A stretch of DNA of 40,204 nucleotides from an uncultured Bacteroidales bacterium (GTDB lineage: Bacteria > Bacteroidota > Bacteroidia > Bacteroidales > JAUNSR01), in NCBI GenBank assembly GCA_947074145.1, contig CAMTOJ010000029.1:1-40204 (forward strand), given 5' to 3'. Shown piece after piece: positions 1-9,475 of the stretch. How positions within the stretch are numbered: position 1 is the first letter of the stretch; each line of letters opens with the position of its first letter. The translations under genes were made by a program, and so were the position numbers. The notes below the pieces were generated by a model. The model did not search any database. It saw nothing but the letters and a program-made list of their open reading frames with translations, and was not told the origin of the DNA.

Positions 1-3000
1 GTTCAAAAATCTTCTGAAAAACCTCATTCTCCGGATTTTTAGAATAATTATTTATAAACTCTTTAGGTGTCATGGCAAAATAACTTTTAAAGTTATTTGT
101 AAAATATGAGTTACTGGAAAAACCCACTTTATACGCTACTTCCGAAATGGAGATTTTATTATTTACCAATAAATAAGCAGATTGTTTTAATCGAACAATC
201 TTTATAAGTGAACTTGGCGACATTCCTATTATCTCTTTAAGTCGCCTATTTAAATGAACACGACTAATTCCAATTTCTCGACTAAGCTCTTCAACGCTAA
301 ATCCGGGATTTTCTATATTATCATGAATTACAGCAGTAACTTTCTTAATTAATTTCTGATCTATAGAATCAACTTTTATGTGATCTAAATCATAGGTAAT
401 ATCATTACGATTAATCTTATTAATAATATTTTCCCTGATTCGTACAGCTTGTGCTATTGCGCCTCTTAACAGGGTTATATTTATTGGCTTTTGAAGAAAT
501 CTATCTGCCTGACAGTTCATAGCAAGTTCCTCTGAAGACTCATTAGTTTCAGCCGTTAAAACTATAACGGGAATATGATCATTATCAGGATTGCTTTTTA
601 TTTTTCTACACAATTCATATCCATCACCGTCAGACATTATTAGGTCTGTTACTACTATATCAAATTTATTGCTTAAAAGTTTCCTCCATGCGCTGTTTCC
701 ACTATTACATATCGTTATATTGTACTCATCAAGTTCTGACTTTATATATGTACACAATTCATCATCATCATCGACAAACAAAATAGAATATTTATTTTTT
801 TTATCAGAATCGATTGAATCATTTCTATCGAAAATATTTAATGAAGAGTCATACCGGGATTTAACATCTTCTAAAATCTCAATCTCTCCTGATTTATTTT
901 CAGACATCTCACTTTCTAACTCTTTTTTAGGCTCTGATACCAACTTTTCCGGCGAAATATAACCTTTACCTAACGGAATATATACGGTAAACTCAACTCC
1001 TCTATTCTCAATGTTTCTTGCCTTTATTTTCCCGTAATGCATCAAAGTCAGTTGCTTTGCAAGATCAAGACCTATACCCGATCCTGATTCATCATTATTA
1101 TTACCTTGAAAAAAACGTTCAAAAACAGATTCCAGATTTTCTTTAGGAATTGAAGATCCTTCATTGAAAATACTTACCTCAACATACTCTTTAATCGATT
1201 TATTTTCAAAGAAAAAGTCTATATTACTATTTCTTTTTACCCTTATTTTTATAATACCGGATGTAGGTGTAAACTTAAATGCATTGGAAAGCAGATTAAA
1301 AAATATTTTATCAAAATGAACGGGATCAGCCCATAGATAAATAGAGGTGAAATTTTCTTTTTCAAGTTTAAAGTCAATATTTTTAATTTCTGCAACGCTA
1401 TTAAAATGCAACATAACATTATTCAGAATTTCAATCAAATTGATCTCTTTAAACTGAAGTTTCATCTGTCCATTATCAATTTTCCTTATATCCATTAATT
1501 GATTAATCAATAATAATATTCTCATTGAATTACGATGCATCAGATCATACATTTTTTTTGTTTCCTCATCATTTTCTTTAATCAAAAGTTTTTTCAATGG
1601 CGAAATAATTAAAGTAAGTGGTGTCTTTATTTCATGAGAAATACTTGTAAAAAGCTTAAGTTTTGCCTCTTTAATTTGCTCTTTCTGCCGAATTTCTCTC
1701 AAATTATTATCTCTTCTTCGCTTTATTAAGATATAAAGATGAATAAAGTATGCAAATACTAAGAAGATCAATCCATAAACTACTTTGGCAATTACTGTTA
1801 GATACCAAGGATTTGAGATATTTATCATTATACTTTTAAAAGAATCATCTTCAGGAATTTCATTGAAAAAAGCACGAACGGTAAACTTATATTTTCCTGG
1901 AGGGACATTTGAATAATTGGCCATTGGTGCCGATGCATTCATATAATGCCACTCTTTATCAAATCCCTCAAGTTTATATGCATATTTTACTTTCATTGGA
2001 TTTGTATATTCTTGGGCAGAAAATTCCAGAATAAATGAGTTTTTATCAAAAGGCAAATTGATATTTTTGGCACACCATAATGAAACTTCGGAAAAATTTT
2101 CTTTTTTCATTAATGGATTATAATCCATTCTCTGATTCTGTATTATCAAGCCTGTCAAATATATAGGCCTTTTAAGACAAGTCCTAATATTAAAATTATC
2201 ACAGTTAACCTTTAATACCCCGTTATCTCCTCCAAAAAAAATAGAACTTTCATTTATTAGGTTTGATGAATTTGGTCTGAAACATCCTATTTTTTCAACC
2301 TCATAAGTGTTATATGTGTAAATTTTATCTGCTTTAATATCCAATTTTGATATTGATCCGGAAGTTGCCATCCACAAACTATTATTATAAAAGCATAAAG
2401 ATTGTACGTTTAAAGAAATATTCGATTCATCTTTTTTACGCTCAATCATTTGATTTTCGCTCTTATTATATACAAAAAGACCTTCAGAGGTACCAAACCA
2501 AATATGATTATCATCTTCAGCATAAGAATTTGTCATTTTATGCCTTATATCAGAAATATTATAATTAATCAGATTCTGAGAATCAACATCCATACAACAA
2601 GTTGAAACAGATGTACTTATCCACAGATTTTGATTATAATCAAGAAACAACGATTTTATCCATGAATTATCGATATTATTAATCATATAAATACTTTTTG
2701 TATTCAGATTATATACCCAAACGCCCGAACCATTGGTACCTGCATATAAACAGTTGCGTTTTTTGTCATATTCGATAACCATCACCCGTTTATTCAGAAT
2801 CTTTAATTCCTCTTTTTCTATTATTCTATTATTTTCATAGCAATAAATACCGGCCCCATAGGTTGCTATCCACATATTACCTGAATTATCAATTTTTATA
2901 GACATAATAGCATCACTCTTTAATATAGAGTTGCTACTATTAATCTTCATAAGCAATTCCTTGGTATCTTTTTTATATACAAATATTCCTGCCCCATCTG

Positions 3001-4141
3001 TGCCTATCCACAAATTACCGTTTAGATCCTCTTCAAAGGATGTATTACATGATAAGTTTTTCTCCGATCCTTCTTCAGCAACTGCCAAATATTCAAATTC
3101 ATTGCTCTCAAGTGGAATCGTTAACAGTCCTTTCTGGAATATACCTAACCACAAATTATTTTGATCATCAGACATAATAGATCTTATTTTACTATATTTA
3201 AGATCAATAGGACAGATTGAAGGATTAATGATATCTGCAGTTTCATCATATAGATTAACTCTCCACAATCCCATATTTTCAGTTCCCACCAAAACAATAG
3301 AATCAGATTGTTGATAAAGCGATGTACAGATTAATGAATTGAGTCTTTTATTATTAAATCTTCTTATAATATTCTTTTCAGACTCATAAAAGTATAATCC
3401 ATTCAATCCGCCAAAGAGTAGATTATTATTATTAAGAACCAATACCTCAAAATTGTTTAAGTTTAAGAGATCATTAGATATTAATCCTTCTAAAGTTATC
3501 TTTCTTTGTTCATTGTTTTTTAAATCCACACTTATAATTCCAGCTTTATTATTACAAATCCAAAGATTACCGGTTTTATCAGTTATCATATGATCAATAT
3601 ATCCTCCGGCTAAAGCAGTAATTTTAGATGCCCAATTTTCATCCTTAGTATAATCTGATTTATTTAATCTAAAAGCTCCATATCCGGAGGTTCCTATCAA
3701 CAAATAATTATGATTATTCGGATCATCCATAATATTCGTAACAGATAATAATTCATTTTTTTCTTCACCACTATATAAATTGATATACGAAAATTTATTT
3801 TCGTTCCTATTAAAATTATGAAGTCCGTCTTTTGTTCCTATCCAGCAATTATTTTGAGAATCTTCGAAGAATGATAAAACATTATTATTTCTTAATGTAA
3901 ACCCGGAATCATGATTCCGGTTAAATGTTACAAAATTTTTCCCATCAAATCTGGTAATTCCATCGACACTTGTGATCCATATAAAACCTTGTTCATCTTG
4001 AGTTACCGAGTTTATATTTGTACTCGCCAATCCATCCTGCATCGTATAAAGACGTGAAGACTGAGCTTTTATAATTGAATTTGAAAAAAATAATCCTATT
4101 AAAATAAGCAAAGCGAACTGAATATTTTTGGGTATTAGCAT
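1..4141 (-). CDS. Hybrid two-component system sensor/regulator (HTCS-1), 3' end cut by window edge
   Basis: My translation from the ATG at 4141 stays open for 1380 codons to base 2, so the stop lies outside the window. The order is: signal peptide (about 1-26), a two-bladed-propeller-like periplasmic sensor with many repeated WIGT/WLGI-type strands (about 27-690), a Y_Y_Y domain (about 694-758) and one membrane helix (about 782-802). These are followed by a histidine kinase with ISHEIKTP (phosphoacceptor His836), an ATPase domain with LLSNAFKFTP and GSGIGL, a receiver domain with VDDDDE and phosphoacceptor Asp1166, and a C-terminal AraC helix-turn-helix from about 1265. In this family the periplasmic part binds a released oligosaccharide and the AraC part activates the linked polysaccharide locus. 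It lies downstream of, and on the same strand as, the xylan hydrolase genes, so these are its likely targets. Only the last residues of the HTH domain are missing. Confidence 0.93.
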   Translation of the reverse strand, partial: MLIPKNIQFALLILIGLFFSNSIIKAQSSRLYTMQDGLASTNINSVTQDEQGFIWITSVDGITRFDGKNFVTFNRNHDSGFTLRNNNVLSFFEDSQNNCWIGTKDGLHNFNRNENKFSYINLYSGEEKNELLSVTNIMDDPNNHNYLLIGTSGYGAFRLNKSDYTKDENWASKITALAGGYIDHMITDKTGNLWICNNKAGIISVDLKNNEQRKITLEGLISNDLLNLNNFEVLVLNNNNLLFGGLNGLYFYESEKNIIRRFNNKRLNSLICTSLYQQSDSIVLVGTENMGLWRVNLYDETADIINPSICPIDLKYSKIRSIMSDDQNNLWLGIFQKGLLTIPLESNEFEYLAVAEEGSEKNLSCNTSFEEDLNGNLWIGTDGAGIFVYKKDTKELLMKINSSNSILKSDAIMSIKIDNSGNMWIATYGAGIYCYENNRIIEKEELKILNKRVMVIEYDKKRNCLYAGTNGSGVWVYNLNTKSIYMINNIDNSWIKSLFLDYNQNLWISTSVSTCCMDVDSQNLINYNISDIRHKMTNSYAEDDNHIWFGTSEGLFVYNKSENQMIERKKDESNISLNVQSLCFYNNSLWMATSGSISKLDIKADKIYTYNTYEVEKIGCFRPNSSNLINESSIFFGGDNGVLKVNCDNFNIRTCLKRPIYLTGLIIQNQRMDYNPLMKKENFSEVSLWCAKNINLPFDKNSFILEFSAQEYTNPMKVKYAYKLEGFDKEWHYMNASAPMANYSNVPPGKYKFTVRAFFNEIPEDDSFKSIMINISNPWYLTVIAKVVYGLIFLVFAYFIHLYILIKRRRDNNLREIRQKEQIKEAKLKLFTSISHEIKTPLTLIISPLKKLLIKENDEETKKMYDLMHRNSMRILLLINQLMDIRKIDNGQMKLQFKEINLIEILNNVMLHFNSVAEIKNIDFKLEKENFTSIYLWADPVHFDKIFFNLLSNAFKFTPTSGIIKIRVKRNSNIDFFFENKSIKEYVEVSIFNEGSSIPKENLESVFERFFQGNNNDESGSGIGLDLAKQLTLMHYGKIKARNIENRGVEFTVYIPLGKGYISPEKLVSEPKKELESEMSENKSGEIEILEDVKSRYDSSLNIFDRNDSIDSDKKNKYSILFVDDDDELCTYIKSELDEYNITICNSGNSAWRKLLSNKFDIVVTDLIMSDGDGYELCRKIKSNPDNDHIPVIVLTAETNESSEELAMNCQADRFLQKPINITLLRGAIAQAVRIRENIINKINRNDITYDLDHIKVDSIDQKLIKKVTAVIHDNIENPGFSVEELSREIGISRVHLNRRLKEIIGMSPSSLIKIVRLKQSAYLLVNNKISISEVAYKVGFSSNSYFTNNFKSYFAMTPKEFINNYSKNPENEVFQKIFE

Positions 4142-4337
4142 AATAGATTGATTAATTATCTTGTAATATAACTCTATATTTTATATTGATATAGAATCAT
4201 AATGTGTCATAGTTTCAAATTACACAAATATATATGTATCAAAATTAATAATTGTAAAATTTGATACATACAACTTAAATTTTGAAACATCATGATATAA
4301 TATCCTTATCCTAATAGTGTTTTTTATAAAAAATAAA

Positions 4338-4375
4338 AAAAGCGTGTCTTCAATAAATTTGAAGAACACGCTTTT
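4338..4375 (-). terminator. Intrinsic terminator after the GH operon
   Basis: The arms AAAAGCGTGT-CTTCAA (4338-4353) and TTGAAG-A-ACACGCTTTT (4359-4375) pair with one bulged base. On the minus strand the stem ends in a T run. It sits 27 bases after the stop of the GH5-GH43 gene and separates it from HTCS-1. Confidence 0.85.
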
Positions 4376-4401
4376 GAAATTATTCAAAATTAAACCAATT
4401 A

Positions 4402-7400
4402 TTATCTAAGTTTTATAATTTTCTCATTTCCTATAATGTAAATACCCTTTGGTAATTGTTTAATTGCCTCTTCTTTTAAAACATTTTTCAAGATACAAAC
4501 TCCATAAATATTATAAACATCTACTTCTTTATTTAATATAAAATCAAGTTCCTCTATTTCAGTTGGTTTTTCGTATTCATCAGAGTTTGTAAGATATAGA
4601 TCCGAAATTTTAATATTATAACCGCCATGCGACCAAAAGCCAACAATATATATATGTGATGGATCTAATTTTATATTTTCAGATTTAAATGAATTATGTA
4701 AATCAATAATTATCTGATCTTTATTATTCATATCAAATGATATGGGATTAGACCAATAATTATTCTCATCAAAAATTCTAAAAGACAATATTGACTTATT
4801 TAATTCCGAAAGTTTTACTACTAAATATTTATAATTTGAAATATCTATTCCATTATTATATTTCCATCCACCAAATCCGTATTTACCGGTAATTAATGTT
4901 TGAGAATCTTCATCAAAAGAACCGGTTTCCCATATTGATGGATTAAATAACTGAGCCGTTAAAGGGAATGTAGTACATATAATATTGAATTGTTTTGTTA
5001 TTTTCTCGCCCATTGCTCCTTTATAACTTATTGACAATAAAGACTCTCCATCCTTCAAAGCTATCATCCGACCATTTATAATTGATATAATATCTTTATT
5101 TTCAATTTTATAATCTGCTGAAAGAGTTACATCTTCTGAATGTTTATCAGCAAAAATGGCTTTCACATTTATAGCCGAAGAACTACCGGTAAGAATAGTA
5201 ATTTTTTCTGAATCGTAGATTTCAAGATCTGTCAAAGTTAAAGACTCTTCACTATATCCATTAAATGAATTATCGTAATATACGGACTCTTCAAAATTAG
5301 GCTCAGTCGAAAACCAGTCAATATCGACGTACCCACCTAAAGATTTTGTTGCATAGTTAAAAATCCCAAACTTATTACCCGTAAATATCGATAAATCATA
5401 TTGCATTGCAAATTCATCACCAAATCTTACAAAGTTCTTATTATCTATGCTATAATAGAAATTGGATTTACCAGTCTTATAATTTGCAACAGCTCTCAAA
5501 TAAACATAGGTTTGTGATATAGATGTACCTAAGACCTCTTTTGAATCAATTTTATTTGTTAATGAATTAATCCCAAATAGGATTTTTTTTTCTGTTCCTA
5601 TCATTTTTACACCAATAAAAGCAGAAGGATCTTGAAATATAGATAATCCTGTTAGATCACCATCCTTCATATTTGCTATATCAATTTTTATTGTTGCATA
5701 AGAATTATCCTTATCTGAATGAAATCCGAGGATTCTTTGTGTCAATGTATTTTTTGCCGAATATAATGACTCTGTCACGGAAGCAGTGTATAAGCGTAAA
5801 TATCCGGGATTTTCTATAAGCGACCATTTTGACTCATTAGGATTATGATTCCAACCCCATTGCAATCCGAGCTTATAATGACAGAAATTGTCATTAGTTC
5901 TTAAGGTAGCAATAGTGTGTTCCTTACCTACATTAGGTTTTGTGAAAGTTGTTACACCTTTATTATCAATTCCGATCTCAGGCCATTGGTTTACCCATGT
6001 TACAGGTTGAAGATTCGGAAATCGACCAAAAGGTCCCTTGTCATAAAACATCAAACTCCACCACTCTCCAGTTTGAGTTTGGATCAATGCTCCCTGATGA
6101 ATATTATCATCATCTATAAGTTTTTTCTCTTCATATGGTCCGTATATATTTTTGGAACGAAACACAGTTTGAAATGCGGGCCAACCTCCATAAGTGGAAT
6201 AGATATAATAATAATCATCTATCTTATATAAATGACTACCCTCTAATCCTTCACGAAAAGAGTATTCAACTACATTTTTATCACTTCCGGGGATTTTTGA
6301 GAAATTATCATCAACTTCAGTGATATAGATCTTATTTATTCCATATACGATATATGTTTTTCCATTTGGATCGAATAATAAACCCGGATCATAAAAAGAA
6401 TCCTGTAGTTTCTTTTTACTCCATTCTCCTGTTATATCATTAGTTGTAAGCAAAAAACTGCCTTCATCCAATGTTGTAAATAAAAGATAGAATTTTCCGT
6501 TTTTATATTGCAATGCACTGGCCCATTGACCTTTACCATATCTGTTTTTATTATTATCAAGATTGTAGGAATCTGAAAACTCAATATTTTCTAAAGGATT
6601 ACAACAATATTCCCAATTTACAAGATCATAAGATTTAAGAATAGTTGCGCCAGGGAAAATATGCATTGTTGTACTAACCATATAATATATATCATCTACT
6701 CTGATTAGGTCAGGATCAGGGAAATCTCCGAATATTACAGGATTTGTAAAAGTTCCATCTACATTATCGCTATGGGATAGATAAGTAAAGTCTGGACGTG
6801 GATAATTATCTTTAGCATACTCTTTATACCAATGATATATAGGCCAGGGGCAAGCTTCGGGATCGGTGAGAAATGTATATGCTGCACCATTAGATGGAGC
6901 TTCATCTTTAAATTGCGCTAGATATTCAGGACTTGTAAACAAAAGCCAACTAACATTACCTGCAGAATCTGTAATCTTTTTAAAATTTGCACCGAAACCT
7001 TCTCCTCCTGCAATACCTGTGAAAGATTTTCCCCATGAAGCATTATATTTTTCATCAGCCCAATCCATCTCGGTAATCATAATTGGAGCAATGTCTGCAA
7101 TTGGCTGTACATCTTCATCCCAACCTTTTTGAAAATTCTCATATCCTTCACCACTTCCAAACCATCCGGGATAAATATGAACTGCGTAACCAATATTATC
7201 ACCCTGAATCGGATTAATTGCAAATCCCGAATATAGAGATTGATAAGCTAATCCGGGAATCCATAATATATTATTACATCCTTTCTCTCTCATCGCATCA
7301 ACAATTGACTGAAAATATATTTTCAGATTATCAAAATGACCTTGAGAACGATTGCCGTAAGTACCGTCTGACCCTAAGATTCTTATAGGCTCATTTGCCA

Positions 7401-7968
7401 ATTCAAACATTATATTCGGATGATTTCTCAACTTTGGATGCTCTGCGACGTAAGACCATATTTTAATTAGATATTTATTATATTCATCACCAACAGCAAT
7501 GTTTTCAGGACAAACACCGGGAGGACGCATCACAACATACATACCTTTCTGAATTGCATATTCTGCCATCGGAATAAAAACTTTATCTAAAGCAGTTTTA
7601 AAACGATTAAAATCAAAAGCAGAGATATCATTTTCCCCTATTACACCAACATTTGGCGTATTCGACCAATATGGATCCATATGCAATCGAACAAAATTCA
7701 TTTCCCATCCGGCATCAATAATATTATCGATAAGTCCCTGATTATATTTTAAGCAACCACTGACATTATAATTTGTCCAATACTTGCCTCGTTCATTAAA
7801 CCAGGGACTGTATGTTTGTGCAAAGCCATGTAGTTTAACTACATTTTCATGGGAATCAACAAGCTGATTACCTTTCACTTTTAACTGAGGTAGCCCTTTT
7901 AATTCCAATGCATTAAAAATCAACAAGCAAAAGCAAGCTGAAGAAATAAGTAGAAGTTTTCTTATCAT
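4402..7968 (-). CDS. Bifunctional GH5-GH43 xylan-degrading enzyme with C-terminal sorting tail
   Basis: This is an 1188-residue secreted protein. I chose the ATG at 7968 because it directly begins a signal peptide (MIRKLLLISSACFCLLIF) and leaves 10 bases to the upstream stop. The in-frame ATG at 8055 would overlap that gene by 77 bases and put 29 residues before the signal. Residues about 25-400 form a GH5 domain with FELANEP (acid/base Glu193) and ITEMDW (nucleophile Glu300). Residues about 405-700 form a GH43 five-blade propeller with FPDPD (base Asp418), YDPGLLFD (Asp527) and EGSHLY (acid Glu576). A GH43 C-terminal beta-sandwich (about 715-915) follows, then an Ig-like segment, a galactose-binding-like module, and a tail (VYNIYG...LPKGIYII) resembling T9SS type A sorting domains. 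GH5 would cut the backbone internally and GH43 would release xylose or arabinose. The exact subfamilies and substrates are inferred. Confidence 0.92.
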   Translation of the reverse strand: MIRKLLLISSACFCLLIFNALELKGLPQLKVKGNQLVDSHENVVKLHGFAQTYSPWFNERGKYWTNYNVSGCLKYNQGLIDNIIDAGWEMNFVRLHMDPYWSNTPNVGVIGENDISAFDFNRFKTALDKVFIPMAEYAIQKGMYVVMRPPGVCPENIAVGDEYNKYLIKIWSYVAEHPKLRNHPNIMFELANEPIRILGSDGTYGNRSQGHFDNLKIYFQSIVDAMREKGCNNILWIPGLAYQSLYSGFAINPIQGDNIGYAVHIYPGWFGSGEGYENFQKGWDEDVQPIADIAPIMITEMDWADEKYNASWGKSFTGIAGGEGFGANFKKITDSAGNVSWLLFTSPEYLAQFKDEAPSNGAAYTFLTDPEACPWPIYHWYKEYAKDNYPRPDFTYLSHSDNVDGTFTNPVIFGDFPDPDLIRVDDIYYMVSTTMHIFPGATILKSYDLVNWEYCCNPLENIEFSDSYNLDNNKNRYGKGQWASALQYKNGKFYLLFTTLDEGSFLLTTNDITGEWSKKKLQDSFYDPGLLFDPNGKTYIVYGINKIYITEVDDNFSKIPGSDKNVVEYSFREGLEGSHLYKIDDYYYIYSTYGGWPAFQTVFRSKNIYGPYEEKKLIDDDNIHQGALIQTQTGEWWSLMFYDKGPFGRFPNLQPVTWVNQWPEIGIDNKGVTTFTKPNVGKEHTIATLRTNDNFCHYKLGLQWGWNHNPNESKWSLIENPGYLRLYTASVTESLYSAKNTLTQRILGFHSDKDNSYATIKIDIANMKDGDLTGLSIFQDPSAFIGVKMIGTEKKILFGINSLTNKIDSKEVLGTSISQTYVYLRAVANYKTGKSNFYYSIDNKNFVRFGDEFAMQYDLSIFTGNKFGIFNYATKSLGGYVDIDWFSTEPNFEESVYYDNSFNGYSEESLTLTDLEIYDSEKITILTGSSSAINVKAIFADKHSEDVTLSADYKIENKDIISIINGRMIALKDGESLLSISYKGAMGEKITKQFNIICTTFPLTAQLFNPSIWETGSFDEDSQTLITGKYGFGGWKYNNGIDISNYKYLVVKLSELNKSILSFRIFDENNYWSNPISFDMNNKDQIIIDLHNSFKSENIKLDPSHIYIVGFWSHGGYNIKISDLYLTNSDEYEKPTEIEELDFILNKEVDVYNIYGVCILKNVLKEEAIKQLPKGIYIIGNEKIIKLR

Positions 7969-7978
7969 ATTATGAGAT

Positions 7979-9361
7979 TTATTTATAAAATTGCCAATAG
8001 TCAAAATTGAAAAGTTTACATCCTTTTCTGCCTTTAAATACAAAATAAAGATCATGCACCCCCCTTGCGGAGTTATTTACAGAATTAGATAAAGTCAGCC
8101 AATTTTCCCAACCGCCTGTTCCGGGAACTTTAATCTCACTTAATAAAAGGCCTTTAATGCTATCTATTCGCACCTCAATAACTCCACCTCTTAATGCACT
8201 CGCTACTGTAACATCTATTTTTTTGGGTGATTTATTTGTAAAATCAACCTCTCTAACCAATATATAATCATCATTATGAATGTCAGAAACATAGATTCCC
8301 GTTTTCTGATTTGGTTCAGATTTTACACCCTTCGAAAAAGCAATAGTTTCTGCCTCTACCCTTTTATAAGGATCAAGTTTTCCTACAGGGGTAATACCTT
8401 TTTCTGTTGCATTAATAATTGGAAATGTATTGTCCTTATTATATGAAAATTGTTCTATTGCTACACTTCTTGCGAATCCACCACCTTCAGGCAGTTTACC
8501 TGTGTGATAGAAGAAATAGGAATTACCTTTATAATCAATTAAACCGCAATGATTTGTAAAAGACCCGGTATTTTGAAGAGGCATAATATTACCCTCATAT
8601 TTCCATGGGCCAATCGGTGAATCACTTGTTGAATAGGCAATATGTTCAGGCACTCCACCTGCAGCATATAACAAAAAATATTTATTATCCCTTTTATGCA
8701 ACCAAGGACCCTCTGTATAACAATCTTTATATGTTACTCCCTCTTTACGTAATTTAATGTTTGGACCTCCAAAACTATCCTCACATTGAGGAATAGTAGC
8801 TATTTCACTCTTTAAAGAGATCATATCATCATTTAATAACGCATAATAAACCTCTGGATTTCCCCAATAAATATAAGCCTGACCATCATCATCTATCATT
8901 ACTGTGGGGTCAATATAATCCCAACTACCGTCTGCAAGAGGTTTACCGATGGCATCAACAAATGGTCCTGTAGGATTATCACTTATAGCAACACCTATTG
9001 CCATTGCATCAGTTATTTTGGAATGAGCACAGATATACCAATAGAATTTACCATCTCGTTCAACACATTGCCCTGCCCAAGCTCTATCATCTGCCCACTC
9101 AAAACTCTCTAAAGACAATGGAGAACCATGATCGGTCCAATTAACCATATCATTTGAGGAATATACACGCCACTCCTGCATCCAGAAAAAATCAGCTTTA
9201 TCCTCATCATGACCAGTATACAAATATACCGTTCCATCATAAACAAGTGGAGCAGGATCTGTAGTGAAACATGTTTGGATTACAGGATTCTGGGCAAAAA
9301 GATTAATAAAGAAAAAGCTTAAAAAAAAGAGTAATAAAATAAGTTTATGAGTAAATTTCAT
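7979..9361 (-). CDS. GH43 family glycosidase with C-terminal CBM6
   Basis: This 460-residue exported enzyme begins with a signal peptide ending near LFAQ (residue 24). The catalytic triad of the GH43 propeller is visible: FTTDPAP (base Asp35), DYIDPTVMIDDDG (Asp151) and YTEGPW (acid Glu217). Residues about 330-460 form a CBM6-like beta-sandwich starting at RVEAETI and containing the GWENWLTL segment. GH43 proteins with this layout are mostly alpha-L-arabinofuranosidases or beta-xylosidases acting on arabinoxylan. Its place between GH115 and the GH5-GH43 gene supports removal of arabinose or xylose from xylan. It is the second gene of a three-gene minus-strand unit, 114 bases after GH115 and 10 bases before the next start. 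The family is clear; the substrate is inferred. Confidence 0.92.
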   Translation of the reverse strand: MKFTHKLILLLFFLSFFFINLFAQNPVIQTCFTTDPAPLVYDGTVYLYTGHDEDKADFFWMQEWRVYSSNDMVNWTDHGSPLSLESFEWADDRAWAGQCVERDGKFYWYICAHSKITDAMAIGVAISDNPTGPFVDAIGKPLADGSWDYIDPTVMIDDDGQAYIYWGNPEVYYALLNDDMISLKSEIATIPQCEDSFGGPNIKLRKEGVTYKDCYTEGPWLHKRDNKYFLLYAAGGVPEHIAYSTSDSPIGPWKYEGNIMPLQNTGSFTNHCGLIDYKGNSYFFYHTGKLPEGGGFARSVAIEQFSYNKDNTFPIINATEKGITPVGKLDPYKRVEAETIAFSKGVKSEPNQKTGIYVSDIHNDDYILVREVDFTNKSPKKIDVTVASALRGGVIEVRIDSIKGLLLSEIKVPGTGGWENWLTLSNSVNNSARGVHDLYFVFKGRKGCKLFNFDYWQFYK

Positions 9362-9475
9362 GGCATAGTATTTGAATATTAATATTTATTTTAGGCATAG
9401 AATGTCCTGACAATAGATAATTTCCATTGTTATAAAGATTCTTAAAAAAATGTATTATTGAATATCTATATTAAA

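Noticed and set aside
591..962. Open plus-strand frame of 123 codons
   Set aside because: It is antisense to the receiver-linker part of HTCS-1, has no recognisable motif, and is explained by codon use of the real minus-strand gene.
6866..7132. Open plus-strand frame of 88 codons
   Set aside because: It is antisense to the GH5 catalytic domain around Glu300, with no start context or homology.
7969..8055. N-terminal extension of the GH5-GH43 protein
   Set aside because: It would put 29 residues before a good signal peptide and overlap the upstream GH43 gene by 77 bases.
9362..9475. Possible promoter or terminator between GH115 and GH43
   Set aside because: No hairpin with a T run and no TAnnTTTG box was found, so the GH genes are treated as one transcription unit.
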